Of a stretch of DNA of 64,000 bases, positions 16,828 through 24,941 are shown one piece after another. The stretch covers positions 62,001 through 126,000 of the forward strand of contig NZ_JALPRR010000005.1 of NCBI RefSeq assembly GCF_023630205.1, given 5' to 3'. This DNA comes from Pontibacter ruber. GTDB lineage: Bacteria > Bacteroidota > Bacteroidia > Cytophagales > Hymenobacteraceae. A model generated the notes under the pieces. It searched no databases, was not told the origin of the DNA, and saw only the letters and a program-made list of their open reading frames with translations. Positions within the stretch are counted from its first letter, which is position 1, and every line of letters starts with the position of its first letter. Both the position numbers and the translations under genes were made by a program.

Positions 16828-17856
16828 TTAGATCAGCTTGTGCTGTTTTGCAAATTCAATTACCCGTAGAGCATTTTCTTCCGGGTTTATACTTTCCAGC
16901 TGCAGGGGCAGCTCATGCTGCTTTTTTGCCAGGTCATAAGTATAGGCTTTGTCGTAGTAGGTGAGGGCAATATCCACCATCTTTTCCATATCGCCGGCTT
17001 CTATGGCTTCAAGCGCCTCTTTGGTAGCAAGGCCTCCGAGTCGTTTTTTTATTCTGAGAACAGCTGCTTCCAGCAGGCTTTTTTCGGTACGGCAGTATTC
17101 TTCGGCTAGCTTTTGTATGCGGAGTTGTTTGGGTACTTCCAGTACGATGGTCGGTGCTTCCTGCATTTGGTCAAATAGCGGCTTGGGCATGTGTACTTTG
17201 CCGATGCTTATACTTTCATCCTCCAGCCACAGCGATTTCTGTTCATCCAGCTTCAACAGCTCCATGCCCAGCAGGTTCTCGAAGTGCTCGGTGCTAGGCT
17301 GGGGCGCCATGCCTATACTTCCGAAAGAGGAGCCTTTGTGGCTGGCTAATCCTTCCAGGTCGAGGGTTTGCTGGCCGTGCTGCTGCAGGTAGGGGAGCAG
17401 ATCGGTTTTGCCGCTACCCGTCAGTCCGCCCAGTATGATGAGCTTGCGCGGCTTCTCGAATTGCCCCTGCATCAGGTGGCGGTACGCCTTGTAGCCGCCC
17501 TGCAGCAGGTGCACTTTAAATCCCGAAAAATCGAGCAGCCAGGCCATGGCACCGCTGCGCATGCCACCACGCCAGCAGTGTACGAGCAGCTCCTTCTGCG
17601 GGGCCAGCTTTTCCGCCTCCCGCACAAAGCCCGACATCTTGGGCCCGAACAGGTCCAGGCCGATCAGCACGGCCGGGTCGTGCCCCTGCTGTTTGTAGGC
17701 TGTACCTACCCGGGCGCGCTCCTCATCCGAGAAGATGGGAAAACTGTGTGCCTGCGGGATATGGCCAACGGCGTATTCTTTGGGCGCACGCGCATCGAGC
17801 ACCGGCAGTCGCTTTGCCTTCTGCAGAAACTCCTCTATGGTGATGGTATTTACCAC
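16828..17856 (-). CDS. mnmH: tRNA 2-selenouridine synthase
   Basis: MnmH (SelU, YbbB) converts 2-thiouridine at the wobble base of tRNA Lys, Glu and Gln into 2-selenouridine with selenophosphate, by way of a geranylated intermediate. The 342-residue protein has an N-terminal rhodanese domain with the active Cys94 in HCWRGGMRS (93-101) and a P-loop domain with GGLTGSGKT (143-151), the two-domain order diagnostic for this enzyme. It sits between pdxJ (2-bp gap) and selD (5-bp gap), its direct substrate supplier. Whether the organism also makes selenocysteine cannot be told: no selA, selB or selC is in the window. Confidence 0.96.
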   Translation of the reverse strand: MVNTITIEEFLQKAKRLPVLDARAPKEYAVGHIPQAHSFPIFSDEERARVGTAYKQQGHDPAVLIGLDLFGPKMSGFVREAEKLAPQKELLVHCWRGGMRSGAMAWLLDFSGFKVHLLQGGYKAYRHLMQGQFEKPRKLIILGGLTGSGKTDLLPYLQQHGQQTLDLEGLASHKGSSFGSIGMAPQPSTEHFENLLGMELLKLDEQKSLWLEDESISIGKVHMPKPLFDQMQEAPTIVLEVPKQLRIQKLAEEYCRTEKSLLEAAVLRIKKRLGGLATKEALEAIEAGDMEKMVDIALTYYDKAYTYDLAKKQHELPLQLESINPEENALRVIEFAKQHKLI

Positions 17857-17858
17857 GG

Positions 17859-18572
17859 CTATTTAAGCTGGCGCAGGTAAAGCTGGATGGTATTTTCCAG
17901 GCCAAAGTATAGCGCGTCGCAGATCAGGGCGTGGCCAATGCTTACCTCCAACAGGCCCGGCAACGTGTCTTTCAGGTATTTGAGGTTGTTCAGGTCCAGG
18001 TCGTGGCCGGCGTTCAGGCCAATGCCAAATTCCTGTGCCTTCTGAGCAGCGATCAGGTATGGCTGTATGGCCGCTTCACGGTTGCTGTGATAGTTTTTGG
18101 CGTAAGCCTCGGTATAAAGCTCTACCCGGTCTGTTCCAACCAAAGCAGCGCCTTCGATCATGCTTTCGTCCGGATCCACAAAAATGGAAGTGCGGATGCC
18201 CAGTTCCTTTAGTTCGGAGATCACATCCGTCAGGAAATCTTTGTGCCTGATGGTATCCCAGCCGGCGTTGGAGGTGATGGCGTCGGGTGCGTCAGGTACC
18301 AGCGTTGCCTGCTCAGGTTTGATCTCTTTTACAAGCTTCAGGAAATCAGAGGTTGGATTGCCTTCGATGTTGAATTCGGTGGTAACGACCGCTTTCAGAT
18401 CGTACACGTCGCGGTAGCGTATGTGGCGCTCGTCAGGGCGGGGATGTACGGTGATGCCTTGCGCGCCGAAACGCTCGCAGTCTATAGCAGCCTGCACAAC
18501 ATTGGGTCTGTCGCCGCCGCGGGCGTTCCGCAACGTGGCTATTTTATTTATATTTACACTCAGTTTGGTCAT
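17859..18572 (-). CDS. pdxJ: Pyridoxine 5'-phosphate synthase
   Basis: PdxJ condenses 1-deoxyxylulose 5-phosphate with aminoacetone 3-phosphate, the last step of de novo (DXP-dependent) vitamin B6 synthesis. The 237-residue length fits. The N-terminal [17 protein letters not shown], the [12 protein letters not shown] block (active-site His and Arg), the TLVPD motif, the VELYTEAYA strand and [13 protein letters not shown] with the catalytic His are all present. It is the first gene of a likely operon with mnmH and selD. Upstream is a divergent gap of 172 bp to yqeY, with a near-consensus -7 (TAATTTAG at 18626-18633, minus strand) and a 13-nt palindrome GGCCCCTGGGGCC at 18588-18600. Confidence 0.97.
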   Translation of the reverse strand: MTKLSVNINKIATLRNARGGDRPNVVQAAIDCERFGAQGITVHPRPDERHIRYRDVYDLKAVVTTEFNIEGNPTSDFLKLVKEIKPEQATLVPDAPDAITSNAGWDTIRHKDFLTDVISELKELGIRTSIFVDPDESMIEGAALVGTDRVELYTEAYAKNYHSNREAAIQPYLIAAQKAQEFGIGLNAGHDLDLNNLKYLKDTLPGLLEVSIGHALICDALYFGLENTIQLYLRQLK

Positions 18573-18587
18573 GCGTATACATGTAGC

Positions 18588-18633
18588 GGCCCCTGGGGCC
18601 AGTTTATACTTTCTGTACGGAATGACTAAATTA
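18588..18633 (-). promoter_or_regulatory. Probable pdxJ promoter and 5' UTR palindrome
   Basis: On the minus strand a -7-like TAATTTAG (18633-18626, one mismatch to TAnnTTTG) is followed by a TATACTT/AAGTATA heptamer (about 18604) and then the perfect palindrome GGCCCCAGGGGCC (18600-18588), which ends 15 bp before the ATG. Confidence 0.4.
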
Positions 18634-18744
18634 GTGGAAATTTGTTTAACATGTTAAACTATACCACGTCTGTAATAGCGTATACAGAGGTGCACAGCGC
18701 AAAACCTGAACGTTATCAACTATAAAGAAATCTAACTTAAAACT

Positions 18745-19206
18745 ATGACGCTAAAAGAGAGAGTAGAAGCCGACATTAAGCAAGCCATGTTGGCCAAAGA
18801 TAAGCCGCGTTTGCAGGCACTCCGAAGTATAAAATCGCTCATCCTGCTGGCAGAAACCGAGAAAGGCGCCGGTGAGGGCCTGACCAAAGATGCCGAACTC
18901 AAGCTGTTGACCAGAGCGGCCAAGCAGCGCCGCGAGTCGGCAGAAGTATATGCCCAGCAACAGCGCGCTGACCTGGAGCAGATCGAGTTGGGTGAACTGG
19001 CCGTGATAGAAGAGTACCTGCCAAAGCAACTGGATGAGGGTGATTTGCGCGCGCACCTGTTGGATATCATCCGCCGTGTTGGTGCTACCGGTCCATCTGA
19101 CCTGGGCAAGGTAATGGGTGTGGCTTCGAAGGAGCTGGCCGGTCAGGCCGACGGACGCGCTATTTCCAGTGCTGTGAGCGACCTGCTGAACAATACCGAT
19201 TTCTAA
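18745..19206 (+). CDS. GatB/YqeY domain protein
   Basis: This YqeY-type protein of 153 residues begins MTLKERVEADIKQAMLAKDKPRLQALRSI and contains the family marks RRESAEVY, EYLPKQL and LGKVMG, ending in the helical domain shared with the tRNA-binding C-terminus of the GatB amidotransferase subunit. The function is unsettled; a tRNA-linked role is inferred from the fold. It is divergent from pdxJ and likely forms a separate short transcript; cvpA downstream has its own -7 box. Confidence 0.92.
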   Translation: MTLKERVEADIKQAMLAKDKPRLQALRSIKSLILLAETEKGAGEGLTKDAELKLLTRAAKQRRESAEVYAQQQRADLEQIELGELAVIEEYLPKQLDEGDLRAHLLDIIRRVGATGPSDLGKVMGVASKELAGQADGRAISSAVSDLLNNTDF

Positions 19207-19290
19207 TGTATAGCCGGAGGTTGTGCACAATAGCTTTCTGCAAAGTATAAAAATGGGAGGCAGCCATCTTTAGCACAACCTGACAATTCG

Positions 19291-19298
19291 TATATTTG
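19291..19298 (+). promoter_or_regulatory. -7 element TATATTTG upstream of cvpA
   Basis: An exact TAnnTTTG match, 46 bp before the GTG start at 19345; TTTAG at 19269-19273 could be a weak -33. Confidence 0.6.
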
Positions 19299-19344
19299 AA
19301 GGCAGAAACTATGGCAAAATGGTTTCTGCCTTAATTTTTATACC

Positions 19345-19863
19345 GTGAGCACATTCGACTTTTTTCTCATTCTGCCGATTGCATTTGGGGCTTTTCAGGG
19401 CTTCCGGAAAGGTTTGCTGCTGGAGCTGGTTTCGCTGGTGGCGCTGGTGCTGGCTATACTTGGCGGCTTAAAGCTGCTGGATACCGCACTGCCCGTTATG
19501 AAGGAGTTTATCGGTGATGCCGGGGGGCTGCTGCCGTACGTTACCTTTCTGGTGGTGTTCGTGGGTATTATCCTGCTCATTCACCTCGGGGGGCTTTTCC
19601 TGAAGAAGATAATTGACTTTACACCTTTCGGCCTGTTTGATAATTTTTTGGGTGGTGTGCTGGGTGCGCTCAAGTGGTGCCTTGCCCTTAGCATGCTGTT
19701 CTATGTGTCGGACATGGCCGGTATCAGCGTAACATCCGAAACCGCATCTGCCTCGATGGTATACCCGGTGGTGCTCAAAAGCACGCCCTACGCACTGGAC
19801 ATCCTGAGCTACTTACTGCCATTCATAAAAGCGCTACTTTCTTCCTTAAAAAGCCATTTTTAG
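19345..19863 (+). CDS. CvpA-family inner membrane protein
   Basis: A 172-residue protein with a GTG start and four hydrophobic helices (about 5-24, 28-47, 63-86 and 105-122). The N-terminal FDFFLILPIAFGAFQGFRKGLLLELVSL is the typical CvpA opening (D-xx-L-xxP-x-xxG-x-x-G-xxKG), and IIDFTPFGLFDNFLGGVLGALK is the conserved second part. E. coli CvpA is linked to colicin V production and envelope stress, but its biochemical role is unknown. The promoter at 19291 and the repeat spacer after it suggest a single-gene transcript. Confidence 0.9.
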   Translation: MSTFDFFLILPIAFGAFQGFRKGLLLELVSLVALVLAILGGLKLLDTALPVMKEFIGDAGGLLPYVTFLVVFVGIILLIHLGGLFLKKIIDFTPFGLFDNFLGGVLGALKWCLALSMLFYVSDMAGISVTSETASASMVYPVVLKSTPYALDILSYLLPFIKALLSSLKSHF

Positions 19864-20055
19864 AAGTTAGAGAGGTATAGAGTTAAAGAAGTAGAGAGGT
19901 AAAAAGTTAGAAAGGGAGTATAGCTGAAATGCTTTATACTTTCTGACCTATTGAGTATAAAGCCGCCGTTGTCTTCCATTAAACGAATCACAACCTTCAA
20001 CCTCTTTAACTTTCTAACTCCTCAACCCTCTAACTCCCAAACCCTCTAACTTCTC
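19864..20055. repeat. Inverted degenerate spacer (GAGTTAGA / CTCTAACTC family)
   Basis: The left arm (19864-19916) repeats words such as GAAGTTAGAGAGGTA, AGAGTTAAAGAAG, AAAAAGTTAGAAAGG; the right arm (19994-20055) holds their complements (CCTCTTTAACTTTCTAACTCC, CCCTCTAACTCCC, CCCTCTAACTTC). A core of ~75 bp with a TATACTT heptamer lies between. The right arm runs to within 2 bp of the pabA ATG. The same words occur at 46150-46372. Confidence 0.75.
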
Positions 20056-20056
20056 C

Positions 20057-20629
20057 ATGCTTCTCCTGCTTGATAACTTTGACTCTTTCACCTATAACCT
20101 GGTGGATTACTTTGGGCAGGTAGGAGTGGAGGCGCATGTGGTTCGGAATGATGTGCCGCTGGAGGAGATAAAAAAGTTGCCTGTGGAAGCGATTGTGCTT
20201 TCGCCGGGGCCGGGAGCGCCGCAGCAGGCGGGTGTGATGATGGAGGTGATCAGGCATTACCATGAACAGGTGCCGATGCTGGGCATTTGCCTGGGACATC
20301 AGGCGCTGGGCGAATTTTTCGGAGCTACATTGGCCAAGGGAATAAAGCCCATGCACGGCAAAATTTCAGAGATCACCTGTGAACAGGATCCGGTGTTTGA
20401 AGGTCTTCCCCCGATAATGCCTGTTGTGCGGTACCACTCGCTGGTGCTGCAGCAGGTGCCACAAAGTATAGTTCCGCTGGCACATACTTCAGAGGGCGAA
20501 CTGATGGCTTTCCGGCACAGCACTTTGCCCTTGTATGCGCTGCAGTTTCATCCGGAAGCGGCGCTCACTACCTACGGCCTGGATATGCTCCGTAACTGGG
20601 CAGTGCTAGCCAATATCATCCCGGCTTGA
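20057..20629 (+). CDS. pabA: Aminodeoxychorismate/anthranilate synthase glutamine amidotransferase subunit
   Basis: This class-I glutamine amidotransferase of 190 residues supplies ammonia to a chorismate-using partner (PabB for folate or TrpE for tryptophan). The marks are LLLDNFDSFTYNLVDYF at the N-terminus, the SPGPG oxyanion motif (49-53), catalytic Cys78 in GICLGHQ and His165/Glu167 in FHPEA (most family members have HPES). There is no trp or pab partner next to it, so I prefer pabA, but a dual-use PabA/TrpG is possible. The region before the ATG is repeat spacer without a Shine-Dalgarno. Confidence 0.88.
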   Translation: MLLLLDNFDSFTYNLVDYFGQVGVEAHVVRNDVPLEEIKKLPVEAIVLSPGPGAPQQAGVMMEVIRHYHEQVPMLGICLGHQALGEFFGATLAKGIKPMHGKISEITCEQDPVFEGLPPIMPVVRYHSLVLQQVPQSIVPLAHTSEGELMAFRHSTLPLYALQFHPEAALTTYGLDMLRNWAVLANIIPA

Positions 20630-20661
20630 TACACTTGAAGTATAAAATATTCCGACGTTAA

Positions 20662-20871
20662 CTACTTCTGTTGCTGATCTATTTCTTTTGCAGAGGAAAC
20701 GGTGTCCACATCAAGGCGGGCATCAGAGCCGGAATCGCTTTCCAGCTGAGGCGATATTACTTCACCGGAACCTTTTTCTACATCGTTAGTAGCATTATCG
20801 GTGCCTTTGTTATTTCCGTCGCCGCAAGCAAAAGCAGCAAATCCGACCATAAAGATTAAGAGTTTTTTCAT
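20662..20871 (-). CDS. Small lipoprotein, Asp/Ser/Glu-rich
   Basis: This 69-residue lipoprotein starts at the ATG at 20871 (MKKLLIFMVGFAAFAC, acylated Cys16); the ATG at 20886 would add five residues before the signal. The mature part is hydrophilic and disordered-looking (GDGNNKGTDNATNDVEKGSG...), net acidic, ending in IDQQQK. It has no known domain. In design it resembles the three tiny lipoproteins at 48.8-49.7 kb. It is convergent with pabA and alone on its strand. The function is unknown. Confidence 0.7.
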   Translation of the reverse strand: MKKLLIFMVGFAAFACGDGNNKGTDNATNDVEKGSGEVISPQLESDSGSDARLDVDTVSSAKEIDQQQK

Positions 20872-21075
20872 TCCTTTGTAGTACATAGTTTAACAGGCTT
20901 AAACGGCAGCCATCCTGAAGTGTTTCTGCACAAAAAACAACAGTAAAATGGCATTATAAGGGGGAGCAACATTGGTAATGCCGGGATATGCTTCCAAATT
21001 GAGTTACTATTGCTAATATTGCAGGAGAATATCCGTATACAGTCAAACACGTTTCTTTAAGCGTATTTTTTACAC

Positions 21076-21852
21076 ATGAATCTACAGGTTAAACGAGAAG
21101 GCGATTTTCAGTTCATAGACGAGGGAGAAGGAGAAGTAATGTTGCTATTGCATGGTTTGTTCGGCGCACTGAGCAACTGGCATGGTGTAGTGGATCACTT
21201 CTCGAAGCAGTACCGCGTAGTAATACCGCTGATGCCGATTTATGAGATGGCATTGCACAAAGCCGGTGTACCGGGCCTTGTTTCATTTGTAGAAGATTTC
21301 GTAAATTTCAAGAAGCTGAACGGAATGACGCTGCTTGGCAACTCGCTGGGCGGGCACGTGGCTCTGGTTTATACGTTGAACAACCCCAATAAAGTAAAGC
21401 GCCTGGTACTGACCGGTAGCTCGGGCCTGTTCGAGGATTCCATGGGAGGTTCGTTTCCGAAGCGCGGCAACTATGGTTATGTAAAAGAACGTGTCGAGTA
21501 CACATTCTACGATCCGAAAACTGCGACCAAAGAGCTGGTAGACGAAGTGTTCGATATCACCAACAGCAATGCTAAGTGCCTTCGCATCATTTCTATTGCC
21601 AAATCAGCGCAGCGGCATAACATGGCCAAAGACATCACAAACATTGCAGTGCCTACGTTGTTGATATGGGGATTGAACGACACCATTACACCTCCGCTGG
21701 TTGCGCATGAGTTCAACAGGCTCATTCAAAACTCAGAACTTCATTTTATAGATAAATGCGGGCATGCCCCGATGATGGAACATCCGGAGAAGTTTAATAG
21801 TATCTTAGATAAATTTTTAGTTAAAACACACGCTTCAGTAACAGCCACATGA
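21076..21852 (+). CDS. Alpha/beta hydrolase
   Basis: A cytoplasmic hydrolase of 258 residues. LLLHGLFGALSNW (23-35) forms the oxyanion region, the nucleophile is Ser90 in LLGNSLGGH, the acid Asp is in LLIWGLNDTITPP and the His in KCGHAPMMEHP, so the triad is complete. It resembles MhpC/BioH-type hydrolases. The last 4 bp overlap the next gene (ATGA at 21849-21852), so it is translationally coupled to the CBS-domain protein. A TAATATTG box (21014-21021, one mismatch to TAnnTTTG) about 55 bp upstream may be its promoter. It appears to lead the 21-31 kb envelope gene run. Confidence 0.9.
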   Translation: MNLQVKREGDFQFIDEGEGEVMLLLHGLFGALSNWHGVVDHFSKQYRVVIPLMPIYEMALHKAGVPGLVSFVEDFVNFKKLNGMTLLGNSLGGHVALVYTLNNPNKVKRLVLTGSSGLFEDSMGGSFPKRGNYGYVKERVEYTFYDPKTATKELVDEVFDITNSNAKCLRIISIAKSAQRHNMAKDITNIAVPTLLIWGLNDTITPPLVAHEFNRLIQNSELHFIDKCGHAPMMEHPEKFNSILDKFLVKTHASVTAT

Positions 21853-22514
21853 TCGCAGAAGAACTCATCAACCAAATGATTCCGCCGCTTAAGCTCTACG
21901 ATACCGTGGAGAAAGCTTTGCGTTGGATGGATGAGTTCCGCGTAAACGAGCTTCCTGTGGTCCGGAACCGCAAGTACATGGGGCTGGCAACAGAAACCAG
22001 CCTGGTAGAACTGAACGACCGCAGCATCACACTGGAACAAGTGACCCTTGACTTCCAGGATGTATCCGTAATGCACTTTCAGCACTTTTACGATGTGATG
22101 GAGGCGGCTATCAAAAATAAAATTCAGGTAGTGCCCGTGCTCGACGAAGAGCAGGACTACATGGGCATTATCACCATCAACGATACCCTGGCAGCTTTCG
22201 GGCAGATGTCGGCCTTGCAGGGGCAGGGAAGTATACTTGTACTTTCCATGCCCGAACGCGACTACTCCCTAAGCCAGATCAGCCGTCTGATCGAAGAAGA
22301 GAATGTAAAGATTCTAAGTGCCTACGTTTCTCCGGATGAGCTGGACCCTTTCCAGATAAAGCTTACCCTAAAGCTGAATACTTCTGACCTTTCCCGTATT
22401 ATCGCAACCCTGGAGCGTTTCCAATACCGCATTACGGCCCAGTTTAACGACAGCAACAAGTATGACGTTGGCAGAGACCGACTGGATATGTTGTTCAAGT
22501 ACCTGGATATCTAA
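21849..22514 (+). CDS. CBS-domain protein
   Basis: This 221-residue protein has two CBS motifs in the N-terminal ~125 residues (PPLKLYDTVEKALRWMDEFRVNELPVV and YDVMEAAIKNKIQVVPVLDEEQDYMGIITINDTL), which would bind an adenine nucleotide. The C-terminal ~85 residues look ACT-like (SILVLSMPERDYSLSQISRLIEEENVKILSAYVSPDE...IKLTLKLNTSDLSRIIATLERF), suggesting a small-molecule sensor. It overlaps the hydrolase by 4 bp and precedes the Omp85-like gene by 9 bp. The same gene next to nadK is common in Bacteroidota; the target is unknown. Confidence 0.88.
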   Translation: MIAEELINQMIPPLKLYDTVEKALRWMDEFRVNELPVVRNRKYMGLATETSLVELNDRSITLEQVTLDFQDVSVMHFQHFYDVMEAAIKNKIQVVPVLDEEQDYMGIITINDTLAAFGQMSALQGQGSILVLSMPERDYSLSQISRLIEEENVKILSAYVSPDELDPFQIKLTLKLNTSDLSRIIATLERFQYRITAQFNDSNKYDVGRDRLDMLFKYLDI

Positions 22515-22523
22515 CAAGACCAG

Positions 22524-23918
22524 GTGCTGCTGCGTGTAATCCTGTTGTTGCTGTTGCTACTGCCTGCATTTCAGGAGGCTGCCGGTGCTGCAGTGTGTCC
22601 TTCAGATACTGTAGTTATTGCAGAAATCCGTTTCCAGGGAAATGAAACCACCAAGAGTAGTGTGCTGCAGAAAGAGCTCACCTTTGCCACCGGCGATACG
22701 CTGGTAACGGCAAGCCTGGTAGAATTACTTGAGGAGAACCGCAAACGCTTGTTCAACCTGCGCCTTTTCCATAATGTGACCTATACTTATACTTGCCAGG
22801 AAGGGCAGGTTTCGGTGCTGTATACCATGCAGGAGCGCTGGTACCTGTACCCGTTCCCCATCTTCAGCCTTGCTGACCGTAACTTCAATGCCTGGTGGGA
22901 TAAAAAGGATTATGACAGAATTGACTACGGCATCAATCTGGTCAGGAGAAACTTCAGAGGGCGAAATGAAGAGGTAAGAATAAAGCTTCAGCATGGCTTT
23001 AACCGCAGGGTGGAGTTTGCTTACCGGGTGCCTTATGTCAGTCGTAGTCATCGGATCGGATTTGACTTTGGCATTGCCGATTACCGCAGCCATACCATTG
23101 ATGTAATTACCCGAAACAACAGGCAGCGCTTTTTCGAACAGGAAGAGGGGATGCCGGTTAAAAGAATGGCTGTTTCAGCGGCACTCGTGCACCGGCAAAA
23201 TGTTCAGCGACAGCAGGGATTTCGGCTTTCCTTTCACCAGGAAGAAGTATCTGACTCGGTGTTGGTCTTTAACCCGGAGTATTTCAGAAGCGATGTGCAA
23301 AAACGGGAATTTGTCCGTTTTGAGTTGTTTAAAGCAATAAACCTGCGCAATAATTTTGCCTACCCACTTACAGGTAGCTATTTTGAGGTTGCAGTAGGGC
23401 AGACTATGTTTCTGAATAATGCGGGTGCTCACTTCACCACTGCACGCGCTAAATACGTTGATTATAGAAAGCTATCGAATAAATATTATTATACCGTAGG
23501 AGGCGAAGGGCAGCTGCGGCTTTCCAGGCGCTATGCGTATGCCGACAATGTTGCCTTGGGTTTTCGGTCCATGGTGCGGGGGTATGAACTTTATGTGATA
23601 GGCGGCCAGCATTTCGGATTGTTTAAGCAAGGGCTTTCGCGTGAGCTGATTAATCTGAAAGGCATTCACCTGAAACCGATCAAAAGCTCTAAATTTAATA
23701 CGATACCCCTCGCCTTGTACTTGAACGCGTTTACGGATGCCGGCTATGTAGTAGACCAGGAGTTTGAGGAAAACAACCCGCTAACGAACAGGCTCCTGCT
23801 GGGAGGGGGCTTGGGCCTGCATGCTGTTACTTTTTATGATATTGTCGTTCGGGCGGAGTATACCATAAACAGGGAGGGTGACAGAGGTATTTACCTGAGT
23901 GGAAGATTTCCATTCTAA
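22524..23918 (+). CDS. Omp85/BamA-like outer membrane protein with POTRA domain
   Basis: This 464-residue protein starts at GTG 22524 with a signal peptide (VILLLLLLLPAFQEAAGA). Next comes one POTRA-like domain (about 30-110: VVIAEIRFQGNETTKSSVLQKELTFATGDTL, then RLFNLRLFHNVTY), the short YLYPFPIFSLADRNFNAWWDK motif, and a beta-barrel of about 330 residues ending in the Phe-final strand GIYLSGRFPF (C-terminal Phe, as needed for BAM recognition). It is much shorter than the BamA at 27589 and has one POTRA instead of five, so it is probably a TamA/TpsB-like assembly or export factor rather than a second BamA. Confidence 0.82.
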   Translation: MLLRVILLLLLLLPAFQEAAGAAVCPSDTVVIAEIRFQGNETTKSSVLQKELTFATGDTLVTASLVELLEENRKRLFNLRLFHNVTYTYTCQEGQVSVLYTMQERWYLYPFPIFSLADRNFNAWWDKKDYDRIDYGINLVRRNFRGRNEEVRIKLQHGFNRRVEFAYRVPYVSRSHRIGFDFGIADYRSHTIDVITRNNRQRFFEQEEGMPVKRMAVSAALVHRQNVQRQQGFRLSFHQEEVSDSVLVFNPEYFRSDVQKREFVRFELFKAINLRNNFAYPLTGSYFEVAVGQTMFLNNAGAHFTTARAKYVDYRKLSNKYYYTVGGEGQLRLSRRYAYADNVALGFRSMVRGYELYVIGGQHFGLFKQGLSRELINLKGIHLKPIKSSKFNTIPLALYLNAFTDAGYVVDQEFEENNPLTNRLLLGGGLGLHAVTFYDIVVRAEYTINREGDRGIYLSGRFPF

Positions 23919-23932
23919 AGCATTTTAGAACT

Positions 23933-24820
23933 ATGAGAATAGCTATACTTGGCAAACCATTTACGGAAGAATTTGCTCCTTTTATTCAGAACCTCTTCGA
24001 CGAATTGGTGCACCGTCGTTCCGACGTGCTGGTGGTAGAGCACTTCAAATCCTTTCTGACCAACACCATAAATTTGCCAACCGGTATTCAGACCTTTAGC
24101 AGGGGCGATAAGTTAACAGGCGTTGATGTGGTACTTAGTATAGGGGGCGATGGCACCCTGTTGGATACGGTAACTTACGTTGGTGCACAACAAATTCCAA
24201 TTCTTGGCATCAATACCGGGCGCCTGGGATTTCTTGCAACGATAGCCCACGACAGCATAGGCCTGGCGCTGGATGCACTTTACAAGGGCCACTACACCCT
24301 CGACGACCGCGCGCTGATCCGGGTAGACTCCGATCAGGACATTTTCAATGGTATCAATTTCGGGCTCAACGAGTTCAGTCTGCAAAAGCGCGATACCTCG
24401 GCCATGATCGTGGTCCATACATACATCGACGGCGAATACCTGAACTCCTACTGGGCCGATGGGTTGGTTGTCGCCACACCTACCGGCTCAACAGGATATT
24501 CGTTAAGCTGTGGAGGCCCTTTGGTGCTTCCGCAGACCAACAATTTCGTGATTTCTCCCGTATGCCCGCATAATCTGAACGTCCGGCCCATGATTGTCTC
24601 TGATAGAAGTGTGATATCATTCGAAGTTGAAGGCCGGAGCAGTAGCTATCTTGCTACACTCGATTCCAGATCCGTGCCCGTGGACATGTCGGTACAAATT
24701 GCAATACGCCGGGAAAGCTTTAATGCCAGGCTGGTGAAGTTGCATCATGTTAACTTTTTATCTACTCTCCGTAGTAAATTAAATTGGGGGCTTGATAGGA
24801 GGAACATCGCAATACAATGA
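23933..24820 (+). CDS. nadK: NAD kinase
   Basis: NadK phosphorylates NAD to NADP. The length of 295 residues is standard. The GGDGT motif (71-75, catalytic Asp73) is preceded by DVVLSI; GINTGRLGFLAT, the NEFSLQKRDTSAM substrate loop, and the SYWADGLVVATPTGSTGYSLSCGGPLV block with the glycine-rich ATP site are all present. It starts 14 bp after the Omp85-like gene and belongs to the same run. Its neighbours (CBS protein, uppS, bamA) match the usual Bacteroidota order. Confidence 0.97.
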   Translation: MRIAILGKPFTEEFAPFIQNLFDELVHRRSDVLVVEHFKSFLTNTINLPTGIQTFSRGDKLTGVDVVLSIGGDGTLLDTVTYVGAQQIPILGINTGRLGFLATIAHDSIGLALDALYKGHYTLDDRALIRVDSDQDIFNGINFGLNEFSLQKRDTSAMIVVHTYIDGEYLNSYWADGLVVATPTGSTGYSLSCGGPLVLPQTNNFVISPVCPHNLNVRPMIVSDRSVISFEVEGRSSSYLATLDSRSVPVDMSVQIAIRRESFNARLVKLHHVNFLSTLRSKLNWGLDRRNIAIQ

Positions 24821-24868
24821 TTTATATTAAATATTTGTTATATTATTTCTATAACAGCAAATAATCTT

Positions 24869-24876
24869 TATTTTTG
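24869..24876 (+). promoter_or_regulatory. -7 element TATTTTTG upstream of the beta-barrel gene
   Basis: An exact TAnnTTTG match 65 bp before the ATG at 24942 in an AT-rich gap after nadK. It suggests that the barrel / uppS / bamA genes can be transcribed independently of nadK. Confidence 0.55.
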
Positions 24877-24941
24877 TATCTCTTAGATTAGAGAAGGTGT
24901 CAGCACGAAGAAAATAGCCAAGAACCAAGAACATAGTTGTT

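Noticed and set aside
18588..18600. Riboswitch in the pdxJ leader
   Set aside because: Only one 13-nt palindrome in a leader of about 50 nt; too short for any known riboswitch aptamer.
19864..20055. CRISPR array or tandem repeat
   Set aside because: The words are degenerate, unequally spaced and arranged as inverted halves; no constant repeat-spacer alternation and no cas genes in the window.
20057..20629. Assignment as trpG of a tryptophan operon
   Set aside because: No trpE or other trp gene is nearby; pabA is the safer name, though dual use remains possible.
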